Assembly (NCBI GenBank): GCA_020466095.1
Contig: CM035806.1
Span: 18,212,724-18,276,723 of the forward strand
Length of the DNA: 64,000 bases
Origin: Chlorops oryzae
Taxonomy: Eukaryota; Arthropoda; Insecta; Diptera; Chloropidae
Direction: 5' to 3'
Made by a program: the position numbers and the translations under genes. Positions within the stretch are counted from its first letter, which is position 1; each line of letters starts with the position of its first letter. Of this stretch, positions 45,065 through 56,150 are shown piece by piece. Below the pieces are notes generated by a model. It was not told the origin of the DNA and did no database searches. It worked only from the letters and a program-made list of their open reading frames with translations.

Positions 45065-46616
45065 CTTCAATATTCTTAAGCCTTAACCCTTTACTGCACG
45101 ATTTGATATGTTCAAATAGTAGTTGGGAGAAAAAGTGTTTCGCTGTGAATTCTATAAGGCTTCAAAAATTATTCCACATAATTTTTTATCAAAAACCTTT
45201 TTTCTTTCCCTGCCATATATGGGTTCGGGTTAAAGGTTAAGGGTTAAGATTCAGAGACAATTTTAAAATAAGTAGGTACAATCTAAATGTGTTATGATTC
45301 ATTCGAAAGAGAAGACGAACTTTTCAGATTGATCCACATTTTTTGCGAACGATTTCGGGATCGTTGACATTTGTCACCGGAAATTTTCTAATCGGCTAAC
45401 GAGATTGCAGCTCAAGGTTAAACTCAAACAAAAGAAAATAAAATGAAAGCAAAAAAAAAAAAACATCATTAACACAAAAAACTCGCATCGGACAATTTTC
45501 GTACGCGCTTTCAATTAAAAAAGCTGCCAAAACAATGAACAAGTGCATATATGTAGTACAATCTACATTCACGTGCCTATGCACATACATATACATAGAT
45601 GAGTGTGTGTGCGAGTGTATGTAAGTCGGTGAATGTGGTACAAATAATGGCTATTTGCACTAATGCCTCCTATCCACTTATTGATATTTATCAACATTTT
45701 TTCGGGTGAGAATTATTTGCGGAGGCTTTATTTATGGTGTCTGCAATTGCGTCTGAAAATACCCCCCCAAAACACACTCACACAACTCCCCTCACCCTTC
45801 TCTGCACCCCACTCACGCTCTCTCTCTCTCACTCTCTCTCGCTCACTCTCGTTTTCCATCTCTTTCTCTCTCACTCTGTCACACTGTGGGTAACTGTGTG
45901 TAACTGTTTTCGCGTGACTGCATTTGGCAAATTTTCACATGCCCAAGTGTACGTGTGCGCGCGTGCGTATACGTGTGTGTGTGCGTAAAAGTCATTTTGG
46001 CCCCATTGTCTGGCCCCACTGACATTCATACCATTGCTCGCCAAAAAAAAAAAAAAAAATTAAAAGTCAAAAAAACGAAAGCAAACAAAAAGAAAAGCAC
46101 AATTTTTGTGCACGAGCTGCAAATTTCGAATTCATGCGTCAAAAAAGAGAATGAGATGTGAAATGATAAAACAAAAAAAAATTGGAATTTGTTTTTTTTT
46201 CTCTTTATTGTTTATACTCTTTATTCGAATTCGGTCGTTAACACGTCGAGGCGCAAAACACATCTCATCGCTTAGGGGTTGCACACGAGGAGTTGTTATT
46301 GCAATCTTCAATTCGTCCGAAAACCTTCTTCAATCATTTCGCTTTATTTCTTTCATTTATTTTTTAATTTTTTATTTACTTGTACTCTCTCAAATTATTA
46401 AAATTGATTGCCAGTAATTAATGTGACTTTTTTTTCTTGAAAAAAAAAAAAAAAACAAAAAACCTCAAAGAAAATATATTTTTCTTTGAAAATATTAATC
46501 AGCTGATTCATACTGATCCCTTACTCTTCCGATTCGTTTTTTTTTTTATGATTTCTGTTACGACACATATGTATGTTTGTATTCATATATAGTAAAACCT
46601 CTACTTGCCCATAAGA
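45065..46616. other. No gene seen; CT-, CA- and GT-rich runs
   Basis: CTCTCTC words at 45815-45880, GTGTGCGCGCGTGCG near 45951-45990, an A run at 46042-46059 and a short Tigger-like AGTAAAACCTCTACTTGCCC at 46590-46609. No supported exon. Confidence 0.45.
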
Positions 46617-46827
46617 CCCAGCTAGCATTTTTCGAAATTTTTGATCAAAAGCGAGTCTTTTTCGAGTCGCCTTTCTGATTAAAAAGATCAAATATGCGCT
46701 CGTTTTCTGATCAAAAATGATACTTTTATCGGGAGAAATTGGAACCCTAGCCGCGACTCTTCTTAGGGAGTCATATTTGATATCATTTGCGAGTCATTTT
46801 CGGAAGTTCAATATTTGTTACTATTTT

Positions 46828-46930
46828 CGAGTCTTCTACGACTCATATTTGCTATCATTTTCGAGTCTTCTACGACTCATATTTGCTATCATTTTCGGAG
46901 TCTTCTACGACTCATATTTGCTATCATTTT
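46828..46930. repeat. Three tandem copies of a 34-bp unit
   Basis: The unit starts CGAGTCTTCTACGACTCATA and ends TTTGCTATCATTTT. Three nearly exact copies (the third has one extra G). The unit contains the palindrome GAGTCTTCTACGACTC. Confidence 0.93.
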
Positions 46931-47054
46931 GGGTTTCTAAAAATACAAAAAAATTAAAAAAATTTTTTAATCAATTACACAATTTTGGCTTTTCCGTGTA
47001 TATGTTATGATGTTATTTGTATTATTATTATGAATTCAAAATTTTTTTTTCCTT

Positions 47055-47126
47055 TGCCGGTATGTGGGATTTGAACCTAGGAACTCTCGTTTTCTAGTCC
47101 TGTGCTCACCCGTCGACACCAAGCAT
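47055..47126 (-). other. tRNA-like module inside the 46617 element
   Basis: The minus strand reads TGGTGTCGACGGGTGAGCAC (A-box/D-arm-like) and AGGTTCAAATCC (perfect B box, 47068-47079). A clearly homologous module in opposite orientation is at 48080-48148. Acceptor stem incomplete. Confidence 0.65.
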
Positions 47127-47451
47127 TCCAAATCGAAAGTCATGGAAATTTTTCGTTTATAACTTTAAAGTCAAATTCCATTCAATTCAATTTTGAGTCA
47201 AATATTGAGTGACATATAAGATAGAAATAATTTGAATGATCATATTTCAATCCCATACGTGATTAATTGGCGATTGCTCGATATTTTGTTTTTGTAATTT
47301 GAATACGACTCGCTTTTGAAACATATTTAAGAGTCGTTTTCGAGTCTTCTTTTAATCGTGCATGTGATCAATCATTTTCTAATCACGAAGGGGGCTCGAA
47401 AAAGACTCGTTAATTAATCTTCTCATAAAACAGTCTTCCCCAAATGTTGGG

Positions 47452-47758
47452 TGGGGAGGACAAAACGGCCGAGATCATCGCTGTCCGCTAATGGGAGTTC
47501 TCCCTATAATATGTCCGGTTTAGATTTGGCAATTGGCTATGGTGATCATTCGTTTGCACCTCTGGAGGTACAATGGCTTGCAAATGATTTAAAGAGCTGG
47601 AAAGAACCATTTATCCCTTTGAAACTCATGAATTTATCCACTGTCAAGTACTTGAATGTTGGAGAAAAAATATCGATTTTCCGCTCACTTTAATTGCATA
47701 TAACCCATCAAACATATTCGGAGTGCTCAGAAATATGATTCCGAAATGAGTCTGAAAT
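47452..47758. other. No supported gene
   Basis: The plus-strand frame at 47451-47693 has fairly even composition but no recognised domain, and its start overlaps the end of the TIR element. It has no splice context, so it is not called. Confidence 0.4.
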
Positions 47759-47773
47759 ATACATTTGTATAGG

Positions 47774-47989
47774 TAGGTAGGTTGAAGTGGCTGCCACTTA
47801 GGCCGTTAATCGGCCCATTGTGATAACAAGGAGGTTTTCTTGTGTTTGTGTGAGTGTATATGTCTTGTTATGTAGTGTGCGCCACTGACATGCGATTTTT
47901 GAAAAACCAGTCCTAGGCTTGGAACATTACACTCCGTTTCGCCTGTGCCGGGAATCGAACCTACGAACCCTACGCTATTCCAGAGCCAC
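47774..47989 (-). mobile_element. tRNA-derived SINE with perfect 15-bp target duplication
   Basis: A 216-bp insertion flanked by ATACATTTGTATAGG at 47759-47773 and 47990-48004. On the minus strand it starts with a short tRNA-like head (GTGGCTCTGGAATAGC, then B box GGTTCGATTCC at 47951-47961), continues with ACACAAGAAAACC and ends CTAAGTGGCAGCCACTTC plus an (CTAC)n-like tail. The duplication length and tail prove target-primed retroposition. The A-box half of the tRNA is shortened. Confidence 0.92.
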
Positions 47990-48079
47990 ATACATTTGTA
48001 TAGGAAATAAATAAAATGTTTTAATTCAATTTGACTTTAAACTCATAAACGAAAATAATGCAAGGATAACGATTTGATA

Positions 48080-48148
48080 AACACGGTGTCGATAGGTGAG
48101 CATATGACTAGAGAGCGAGAGTTCCGAGGCTCAAATCCCACACAGGGA
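48080..48148 (+). other. tRNA-like module, inverted homologue of 47055-47126
   Basis: GGTGTCGATAGGTGAGCATA and GAGGCTCAAATCCCACA match the other module at most positions. It is followed by an A-rich tail (GGGAATAAAAATAAGAAATA). No bounded TIR element could be drawn around this copy. Confidence 0.6.
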
Positions 48149-49895
48149 ATAAAAATAAGAAATAAACATTAAAAAAATTAATTTTTTTTATTATAAATAC
48201 CTACGCAAAAACCGAAAGATACATTTTTTTGCCTATAAAAATCACTCAACATTTTTGAGTCTTTTTAAAGTTCAAAGTTTGAAAATTTTTTTAAAAAAAA
48301 GTTTAAAGTTTCAAATTTAAACTCATATATATGAGTGCTGAAGGAGTCATAAATGACATTAATATGGGCTCCTTCGGTATATGACCTCAGACTCATATAG
48401 GACAACTTTCGCAAGAAAGGAACCACGTTCATTTTGCACACCTAGATGAGCCATTATGAGGGCTGACATTCCGAATAAGGATTCATAAATGACTCATTTA
48501 GTATAGAGTTGCCCAATTGAGCGCGTACGGGCAAACTGCACATATATGGGCAGCTCTGTTGCGGGGCGAAAATTGAGTGAGACGAAAACGGGGAACTTTT
48601 TTCATTTAATTCTGAGTATGACGGCCAAGTCAAAGATGCAGCGATACTTTTTCGTTTCAATTTTCGTTCTGCTCGTTTCGGGCAGTTGAGTTGGGCAACA
48701 CTAATTTAGAACTCCAAAAAATATCTGGGTATTTATTCTGAAGAATAATATAAAAAAATATTTTTAAGATTCTTTCTTTAATTTCAATTAATTTTTTTTT
48801 CCATTTTTTTTTTCTTTTTCCTTTGGAAGCAACGAGCACAAAGATGTAAAAAAAATAAGTGTAAGTTCACCTTGTTCACATAAGAGAAATTATGGTGCTC
48901 GTGGGACTCAAATATCGTCGTGTGATCGTGTTTTTTTTTTTTTTTTTGCTTGGATGCCCATTTAAATTCTTATAAAGAAAATTAATATGAAAGAGTAAGC
49001 CAAAAATGAGGAGCAACTGCATGAAAATAAAAGCCTTTAACAAGAAAAAAAGCTCAAGCGATCCATTATTTATAATAAATAATGAAATAATAAACAGATA
49101 TTTTCTTCTCTTAGAAAATAACGAATACAAAAAAAAAAAACATAAAACAACAACAAATGTCAGTTGCTCTGACATTTCGCATGCGTTATATTTTTTTATT
49201 TGTGTTTTCTTCTCTTCTTTTTGAGATGGCTTGAGAGCAACTTTTGAGTGAAAAAAAAAATCTTTTTTTTTCATTGTTCATTTAAATTTTTATCTTCTTC
49301 TTAATTATCATTTTGATTTGTTTATTGTCGTTTTTGCTTTTTTTTTGGTTTCTGCTTTCGATTAGAGGATTGAACGAAAAGTCCATTAGCTTTCGGTGTT
49401 CTGTTTTTTCTCATTTCTCTTTTCGTATGATGACGTGTTCTTTCACCTTTAAGGTAAACTAGCGGGAAGTTCCTTTGGGCAGACACACTGAAACAAGGCG
49501 ATCGAACACCCTCCTTTGCGATACTCTGTGAGACCCTGAATGGTTCTTTAAGGGGCATGGTCACAATTTCCGTTAAGTTAATGCGTGGGACCATGTGTTA
49601 AACCCGCCCTTCCAGTGCACCGATCCACTGCAGTGGTCCAAAAATAATTCAATTTAATGCTAGGCGTATATCTATGTATGTACATACATATCTAGGGCTT
49701 TAATGACTTGCAACTCCCCATCAAGGAATAGTTCTTTTGATTAAAGTAGGCTCTAGGTCCTGCTGTTTCAAAATCCACGAAAACTCCATTATAAAGAGAC
49801 ATAAAAATATTTAAAACTAGCCATCTTGGTTTGCAACTTTGAACTTCGTGATATGAATTCACACATCTGTACATATGTATGTATTTATGAAATAA
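48149..49895. other. No gene seen; homopolymers
   Basis: A/T runs at 48930-48948, 49130-49140 and elsewhere. ACTCATATATATGAGT (about 48319-48334) is a perfect short palindrome. Nothing else recognised. Confidence 0.5.
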
Positions 49896-49954
49896 CCCAG
49901 CAGCGTAAATGGTCCCTTTGAGACCGATGGTGGATGACTTCGTTCATTAATGTA

Positions 49955-50019
49955 CGCTTGCTGCTTAAGACTCTCGCTCAGCAACCGAGTGGGTCGGGGT
50001 TCGATCCCTGCCTCGGGTG
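49955..50019 (+). other. tRNA-like module (strong B box)
   Basis: GGGGTTCGATCCC (49996-50008) sits in a pairing T-arm. The upstream TGCTTAAGACTCTCGC is a weak A box. Followed by GGTGAAAAGAATTTTTTTTA, with a T8 run that could stop Pol III. Confidence 0.5.
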
Positions 50020-50264
50020 AAAAGAATTTTTTTTATTTCAAGGCTTTTTTATTGTTCATATTTTCATTTATTTTTTTATATTTAATTTTGAAACAAAAAA
50101 ATTTTTTCCCTAAATTTGTAAGTATTTTTTTAAAAATATTTTAATTTTTTTAATATTTATTATTCAATTAAAAATTTGTTGTTGTGATAAATCCGAAACG
50201 CGCGTTTCACAAAAACTTGAGCAACCAAAAACTCAAATTGCCGTTTTAACGAATACATTAAATT

Positions 50265-50344
50265 TGCATGTTTAGCGTAATGGTTAAGATGCTGACTTAC
50301 CTACCAACCCAGAGATCAGCGGTTCGAGAGGTTCAGCCGAGGCG
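50265..50344 (+). other. tRNA-like module (strong A box, decayed B box)
   Basis: TAGCGTAATGGTTAAGATGC is a very good A box. The B box is degraded to GCGGTTCGAGAGG. An A-rich tail follows. Confidence 0.5.
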
Positions 50345-50788
50345 AGAAAATTAAAAAAGAAATAAGAAAAATAAAAGATTTTAAATAAAGAAAAAAACTA
50401 ACAAAAAAGAAAAAAAAAACAAAATAAATTTAAAAATAAAATTTCCCATCAAAAGCAGAAATACTCCTTTTGGGAGTACTCTTGAAGTACTCGCTTTTGT
50501 ACCTAAATAGCGAGTAGTTGTTTCCAATCACAGCTCAATGTTAAAAAAAAAGACAGTTCAAAGCATTGGTTGGAAAATTAAGAAGGAATACTAGTACTCC
50601 CTTTTGGTAGGACTCTAAGATTACTTTAGGAGTACTCGCTTTCGCTGCTGGGAATAATATCGCAGTATATCACATTCTTTGGGACACAGGCCACGAAATC
50701 GGTGTTGCTGGGTAAAATATTTTATGTTTTTGCGCATCGCGGAAAATTGTTTCAACCATTGCGTATTTAGAGCCAAGTGCTTAAGAGC

Positions 50789-50861
50789 GGTCCTGTGGCG
50801 CAATGGATAACGCGTCTGACTACGGATCAGAAGATTCCAGGTTCGACTCCTGGCAGGATCG
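50789..50861 (+). tRNA. tRNA-Arg-ACG: tRNA-Arg (anticodon ACG)
   Basis: A complete 73-nt cloverleaf. The acceptor GGTCCTG pairs with CAGGATC (one G-T), followed by discriminator G. The anticodon arm TCTGA-CTACGGA-TCAGA puts ACG at 50822-50824, read as ICG after deamination, decoding CGU/CGC/CGA. The T-arm contains GGTTCGACTCC, and both internal Pol III boxes are intact. No intron. CCA is not encoded, as expected for a eukaryotic nuclear gene. A T6 run at 50869-50874 is a proper Pol III terminator. It lies 136 bp past the 49896 element and looks functional. Confidence 0.98.
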
Positions 50862-50874
50862 AATTAAGTTTTTT

Positions 50875-52133
50875 GCAAAGAAGTTTTTTTTTAGCCTTTT
50901 TAAAATGAATATTTTTCGCACGAATTGGAATATTATATGCAACTATAGTGAACAAGAAAATATAGTTTTCGAGCACTTGAGAGTTAAGAGTTTCAGTTTG
51001 TGATCTGGCGTTCATTTGAGAAAGGATCTGAATTTTTCAAATAGAAAGGATCACGTGTATTTGGCAATTGAGTCCTTTATAATCGAGGCTTTTTCGATAG
51101 AAACGGATACACTTTTAAGACTCCAATTCGATCGGAATTCGGAGTGTTGCGATTCGGAATCGAGTGCTCTTCGTACGCAAAATCGATTTCTTAGTCGCTG
51201 TTCATAAGTAGGCAACAAGTCATCAGCGACAAAGTTGGTTTGTTCCCGAGGGACGTTCGGGCTATGGGAGCGTTTTTCTCTCTTCCTCGGACGTCATTTT
51301 TTTCTCCTAGCGAACCAACTAACGTGCAAAGAATTCTCAAAAAAAGACAATTTTGTTTTTTAAAAATATTCTTCGACAGGAACGTCTGTAGATGGCAGGC
51401 TCTGCTTAAATAATTTCCCCGCAGTGCAACCGTTTTTAATGTTTAACAAAGAAGACATAATCTTGTGGGGGTAAAATTATATAAGCTATTTTATTCCAAT
51501 ATAAATAAATAGGTACGTCAAAAACATTCCGATGACAATACGACTATGATGAAAATCAACAACAGAATATAAAAAAATAAAAAAAATTAAAATAAAAATA
51601 GAGCCACTTGCCAAAGCACACATCATTTCACCAAGCTAACAAAATGAAATGGAAAACGAAAAAAGTGAAACTGATAAAAATAAAACTAAATAAATAAATG
51701 AAAAAAAATCAACGCATGTTCTAGGGGCTCGCACGAATCGGGGTCAGGGTTAATATATATTTTTTCTTTCGTTTGATGACGTTTATATAGATCAGCACCT
51801 CTATGATTTCTGTAGCGAAGTCGAATTTAGGTTACGCATACGGCATATACGGAATACGGAATACGGTGTGCGGTTTGTGGTGTGCGGCGTACGGCGTACG
51901 GCATGGAGGCCACTTAAAATAAATTGCTAAAAACAAACGCAGCGACACTCATAGATAAAAACCATAAACGTACGAATTAAACGCACCTCCAACAACAACA
52001 ACAGCACCGCCACCACCACTGGCAGCAGCACCCCCGAATATACTTACATTCAAGGCGATTGTGCAATTCCGTTTGGGCTTGTGTGGGTGGGTGTGAGTGC
52101 TTTTAACATTCTTGTATATATATATATATATAT
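50875..52133. other. No supported gene; possible isolated donor
   Basis: A tandem TACGG/GTGCGG stretch lies at about 51838-51905 and an ACAACAACAACAGC run at about 51992-52008. On the minus strand CCTTGAAT|GTAAGTATATTCG at 52048/52047 is a strong donor, but the preceding frame has no acceptor with a pyrimidine tract and soon meets the fold-back element, so no exon is called. Confidence 0.4.
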
Positions 52134-53041
52134 TAGGCCGGGTCGATTTTTTGGATAAAAAATCGTACCCCCGGAAATGAAACTTCAGACAATTCTAAGC
52201 ATTTTTTCCCAAGAAACCATGGGTATAAAATGAAACGTAGATCCGCGCTGAACGATAGGAAGTTTTTACCATACATACATATGTTACACTGTGCTAGTTT
52301 TTAGGACAAAAAAATTTGTTCATCGTGCAAACCGGCGCAGTCGGGTCCGGCTCGATCCCCCGAGTATAAAGTACCAAGCACTAGTCTAGGTTAGCTCGAG
52401 TTTGGGAAATATTCAACATTTTTTGCCAACATTTCACTGTTAATTTTTCAGTTATATTTTTTCAATTTTAAAGGCTTTGGACGCTCTTTTGAAGTTGGTT
52501 AACTAAGCCAGACGAAACATAAGTATCATTTTTCTCAATTAATCCACCAAGATGAGCTCTCAAGAATTTGAGTTGTCGTCTGAATCGCACAAACTTGGTG
52601 AGCCCTCATTCGAAGGGCAACGGAAAAAATTTGTTTTTTGAGAACTAGATCGGAACCTCGAAAGACTACACTGTATTTAGTTAAATATTGGTTTAAATCC
52701 CGCATAATGACACGCTTCTGAAAAAAACTGAGCTTACTCCGACTGCGCCGGTTTGCACGATGAACAATTTTTCGACTACCACAGTGTTATTAACAGGGAT
52801 CGGATTTAACATATTTGAAAGTATTAAAAAATATGTAAAATATATTTTCAAATATGTAAAATCCAATCCCTGTTAATAACATATGTATGTATGGTAAAAA
52901 CTTCCCATCGTTCAGCGCGGATCTACGTTTCATTTTATACCCATGGTTTCTTGGGAAAAAATGCTTAGAATTGTCTGAAGTTTCATTTCCGGGGGTACGA
53001 TTTCTTAGTTTTTTTTTACCCATACAAATCGACCCGGCCTA
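52134..53041. mobile_element. Fold-back element, TAGGCCGGGTCG ends
   Basis: A 908-bp element with about 0.2-kb inverted arms (52134-52345 and about 52739-53041) and a 390-bp loop. It lies in a (TA)n stretch, so the 8-bp ATATATAT on each side is not independent proof of duplication. It shares the terminal 12 bp with the 25814 element apart from one base. The right arm is interrupted by a hairpin at 52790-52876. Confidence 0.85.
52790..52876. mobile_element. 87-bp hairpin MITE within the fold-back arm
   Basis: TTAACAGGGATCGGATTTAA at the left and its near-inverse (ATCCAATCCCTGTTAA) at the right. CATATTTGAAA and TTTCAAATATG also pair. The intact left arm shows the target before insertion (AGTGTAACATATG inverted). 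Confidence 0.8.
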
Positions 53042-53207
53042 ATATATATACTTATTTTTTTTGTTTGAATTTTTTAATGACCCTTTATTTGAATATTTTC
53101 AACAAGGCCAATTAATTTATTGTTTATTTGAATTATTTTGAGATATTTTTTGGTGAAAAAACAAAATTTCTTTAAAATCTTTTGAGAATCAAAATACAGC
53201 TCAACTA

Positions 53208-53968
53208 AATTAATTTAAATTAAATTAAATTAAATTAATTAATTAAATTAAATTAAATTAATTAATTGAATTGAATTGAATTGAATTGAATTTAATTTAA
53301 TTTAATTTAATTTAATTTAATTTAATTTAATTTAATTTAATTTAATTTAATTAATTTAATTTAATTTAATTTAATTAATTTAATTTAATTTAATTTAATT
53401 TAATTTAATTTAATTTTAATTTAATTTAATTTAATTTAATTTAATTTAATTTAATTTAATTTAATTTAATTTAATTTAATTTAATTTAATTTAATTTAAT
53501 TTAATTTAATTTAATTTAATTTAATTTAATTTAATTTAATTTAATTTAATTTAATTTAATTTAATTTAATTTAATTTAATTTAATTTAATTTAATTTAAT
53601 TTAATTTAATTTAATTTAATTTAATTTAATTTAATTTAATTTAATTTAATTTAATTTAATTTAATTTAATTTAATTAATTTAATTTAATTTAATTTAATT
53701 TAATTTAATTTAATTTAATTTAATTTAATTTAATTTAATTTAATTTAATTTAATTTAATTTAATTTAATTTAATTTAATTTAATTTAATTTAATTTAATT
53801 TAATTTAATTTAATTTAATTTAATTTAATTTAATTTAATTTAATTTAATTTAATTTAATTTAATTTAATTTAATTTAATTTAATTTAATTTAATTTAATT
53901 TAATTTAATTTAATTTAATTAATTTAATTTAATTAATTAATTTAATTTAATTTAATTTAATTGAATTG
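53208..53968. repeat. (TTTAA)n pentanucleotide satellite
   Basis: About 750 bp of TTTAA units (AATTT on the other strand), with occasional 4-bp or 6-bp phase slips and GAATT variants at both edges. Long pure runs span 53400-53930. Confidence 0.98.
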
Positions 53969-54534
53969 AAAGCCCATATACATACATATGTATACATACA
54001 TATGTACATATGTACACGTATGTGTATAAAGACAAGCAGACGAGCAAAAGTCAGCAATATCAAGAGAGTCTCTTGAAGATACTTAACCCTCTAGGCCCCA
54101 AGCCCGCCTCTTGACGGCCTAACTTCACTTCACAATTGCTCACAATGTGCTCAGAGGGCCTAGAGCAAAAAACTGAAACGACTGACAGACAAAGACAAGA
54201 CAGATAAAACAAAAAAATAAGACAACACCGAATTCTTATACAGACAAACAAACTGACAGCCCCCTTAAAAACGTTGCAACGAAATGACAGACCGACATAC
54301 CAGTAATCTCGATAAGACGTACCAATATTATCTAACAAATACCAACTAGAGTCTGGCCAATTTCATAAAGATGGTACGAATTTTGATTTTGGGGTACGTC
54401 TTGAAACCCTTACCCATTTTCGCCCGCTTGGTTTCCCCACCTTACAAAGCACACACACTTCACTTCCAGCGCATTCGAAAAAACCGACACAAAACAAAAA
54501 CAGTCAAACCAAAAGCCTAAAGAAATATACTTAC

Positions 54535-54604
54535 ATTCATATGAACATAGCTCTGAGGCTTCCCCAAATTGTCTGCCAATTGCGAAATTAATGAATCACT
54601 TTCG
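54535..54604 (-). CDS. Candidate internal coding exon, unidentified gene
   Basis: The minus strand has a polypyrimidine stretch (TTTTCTTCTTCTTC), then the first AG downstream, CCAAACAG|CGAA at 54605/54604, and 70 nt later ATGAAT|GTAAGTATAT, a near-consensus donor at 54535/54534. Only one frame is open through the exon, entering with one base to complete a codon and leaving in phase 0. It reads ESDSLISQLADNLGKPQ then SYVHMN, mixed composition without microsatellite bias. I cannot name the protein. Upstream codons stay open past the acceptor, so a longer exon is possible. The phase-0 exit is compatible with the candidate at 35439-35540 downstream on the same strand, which would mean a roughly 19-kb intron. 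A 70-nt open frame alone is weak evidence. Confidence 0.4.
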
Positions 54605-56142
54605 CTGTTTGGCGTCAAATTAACATTGAGGACAATAAAAGAAGAAGAAGAAAATTATAAAAATAAAAGACAAAATAACGAGAAAAAAAATATAAAAAAT
54701 AAAAAATTAAATAAAATCAAACAAACGCACGTCCAACAACAATCAGCCTAAACAAATTAAAGAGGCAAGGAACCGAAAAGTGCGTAATCGCGAATTTTTT
54801 TCTATAAAAAACCGAATTTCTTTTATTTTTATTATTATTACTTTTTTTCGTCATTATTTCTTTCAATGACTCAATATGAAACCCGATCGAAATAGCACAA
54901 AAACGTAAGAAAAGTAAATAAATAACTATAACAGAACAAAAAACGAAAAATAATAATAAAAATAAAAATAAAAAAATAAAACAAACACTGAGGGGAAAAT
55001 ATAGAAAGATACTCGCTAGATTCGCTCGACATTTAGAACGGCATGGTGGGTAAAGGCAAGGGGTAAACACAAGCTTATTGAGGTGGGTCAGCATGGCGCG
55101 CGGTGGGTTATATTCATCTCGGTCTTTATGACGCAATGAGAAAAACTAAACTCAATTGATGATAGTGCAAAGAAATGAACGAAATATCAATGCGAAGGAA
55201 TGAACGAAATGAAAACTCAAATAGACGACGATAAAAACAAAGCGCAAAACAAAAAAAAAAATTAATAAATAAATAAATAAATATAAAATAAGTAATCGAA
55301 AGACGATTTAAGAGAATCGACAAATTTATGAGAATTGTGACTAGGGTATCTGAAATAAAGTAAATCGAACCACAACAAATAAAAAGCGCTTTTAAAAAAT
55401 TTTGCTGAAAAAGATCTTTTTTCGGAATCTTTTTATTTATTTTATTTAGTTTTCTTTTTTTTTTGTCTACGCTCTTTTCGTGTGGGACCTTGAGACGAGT
55501 TTCAAGGGACGATTAGATAACAATTCTGTCTATTATAAGGAAAAAGTAAAATAAAATGAAACAACAAACAATTTTATAAACACAGACGTAGGTGGAACAT
55601 ATACATACATATATCCAAGAGCGGATTGGATTTTTTTTTTTTTTTTTTGACTCGGATGGGCATCATTCGACGTGGGATTTCTAGGGAAAGTTTTGTTTAT
55701 TTCCTATAAGCCAAATAATTGGATTCCTTGCCATTTTGATTGGCAATTAATTTGGGAACAAAATGGATATGGTTAAAAAATCGGAAAGCTTTCTGGCAAG
55801 TAGAGGTGTAACGTATGATTATTTTCGTGAAAAACCAGCTTCCTGGAAATCTTGAGAAAATAAGACGATAATTGGAAACTTCAACTGATGGGAGTATTTT
55901 CAGACTGGCACATACATACCTACACACATTTTGTCAAGATTGAGTTTTCACATCGAAAATATATTAAATTTTTCGATTTCAATTGTCAAAACTAGATTTT
56001 TTTTGATAATAGTTAGACTTATTTTCTGCAATTATTCTAATTCTACAACGATATCTAAAAGGGTTAAGCAAAGAAATTTTCAAATTCATAGGAAAAACCA
56101 GAATTAAGTGAACAAACACAAAAAATTCTCAGTTTTGACTGA
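54605..56142. other. No gene seen
   Basis: A-rich runs, (AATA)n at 55262-55281 and a T run at 55630-55648. No repeat end recognised. Confidence 0.5.
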
Positions 56143-56150
56143 GCTGTCAC

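Larger units (their letters stand above)
46617..47451. mobile_element. CCCAGC-ended TIR element with a tRNA-like module and 34-bp tandem
   Basis: Starts CCCAGCTAGCATTTTTCG and ends CCAAATGTTGGG. Just inside, CGAGTCTTTTTCGAG at the left matches the inverse CTCGAAAAAGACTCG at the right, confirming the TIR. It contains the 34-bp tandem at 46828-46930 and a minus-strand tRNA-like module at 47055-47126. No coding sequence. Confidence 0.65.
49896..50652. mobile_element. CCCAGCAGCG-ended TIR element with two tRNA-like modules
   Basis: Starts CCCAGCAGCGTAAATGG and ends CTTTCGCTGCTGGG, flanked by AA on both sides (AATAA if a longer duplication is allowed). The subterminal block CAGCTCAATG...TTCAAAGCATTGG at 50531-50570, followed by ACTAGTACTCC, ties it to the CCCTGCAG elements. 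Two plus-strand tRNA-like modules are inside. Confidence 0.75.

Noticed and set aside
44390..45070. 226-residue minus-strand frame
   Set aside because: It is entirely the reverse translation of the GA-rich tract, with no domain or splice context.
47451..47693. 80-residue plus-strand frame of even composition
   Set aside because: No domain, start overlapping a transposon end, no acceptor or donor. Possible but unsupported.
52048..52110. Minus-strand exon ending at CCTTGAAT|GTAAGTATAT
   Set aside because: The donor is good but no acceptor with a pyrimidine tract precedes it, and the upstream sequence runs into TA repeats and a fold-back element.
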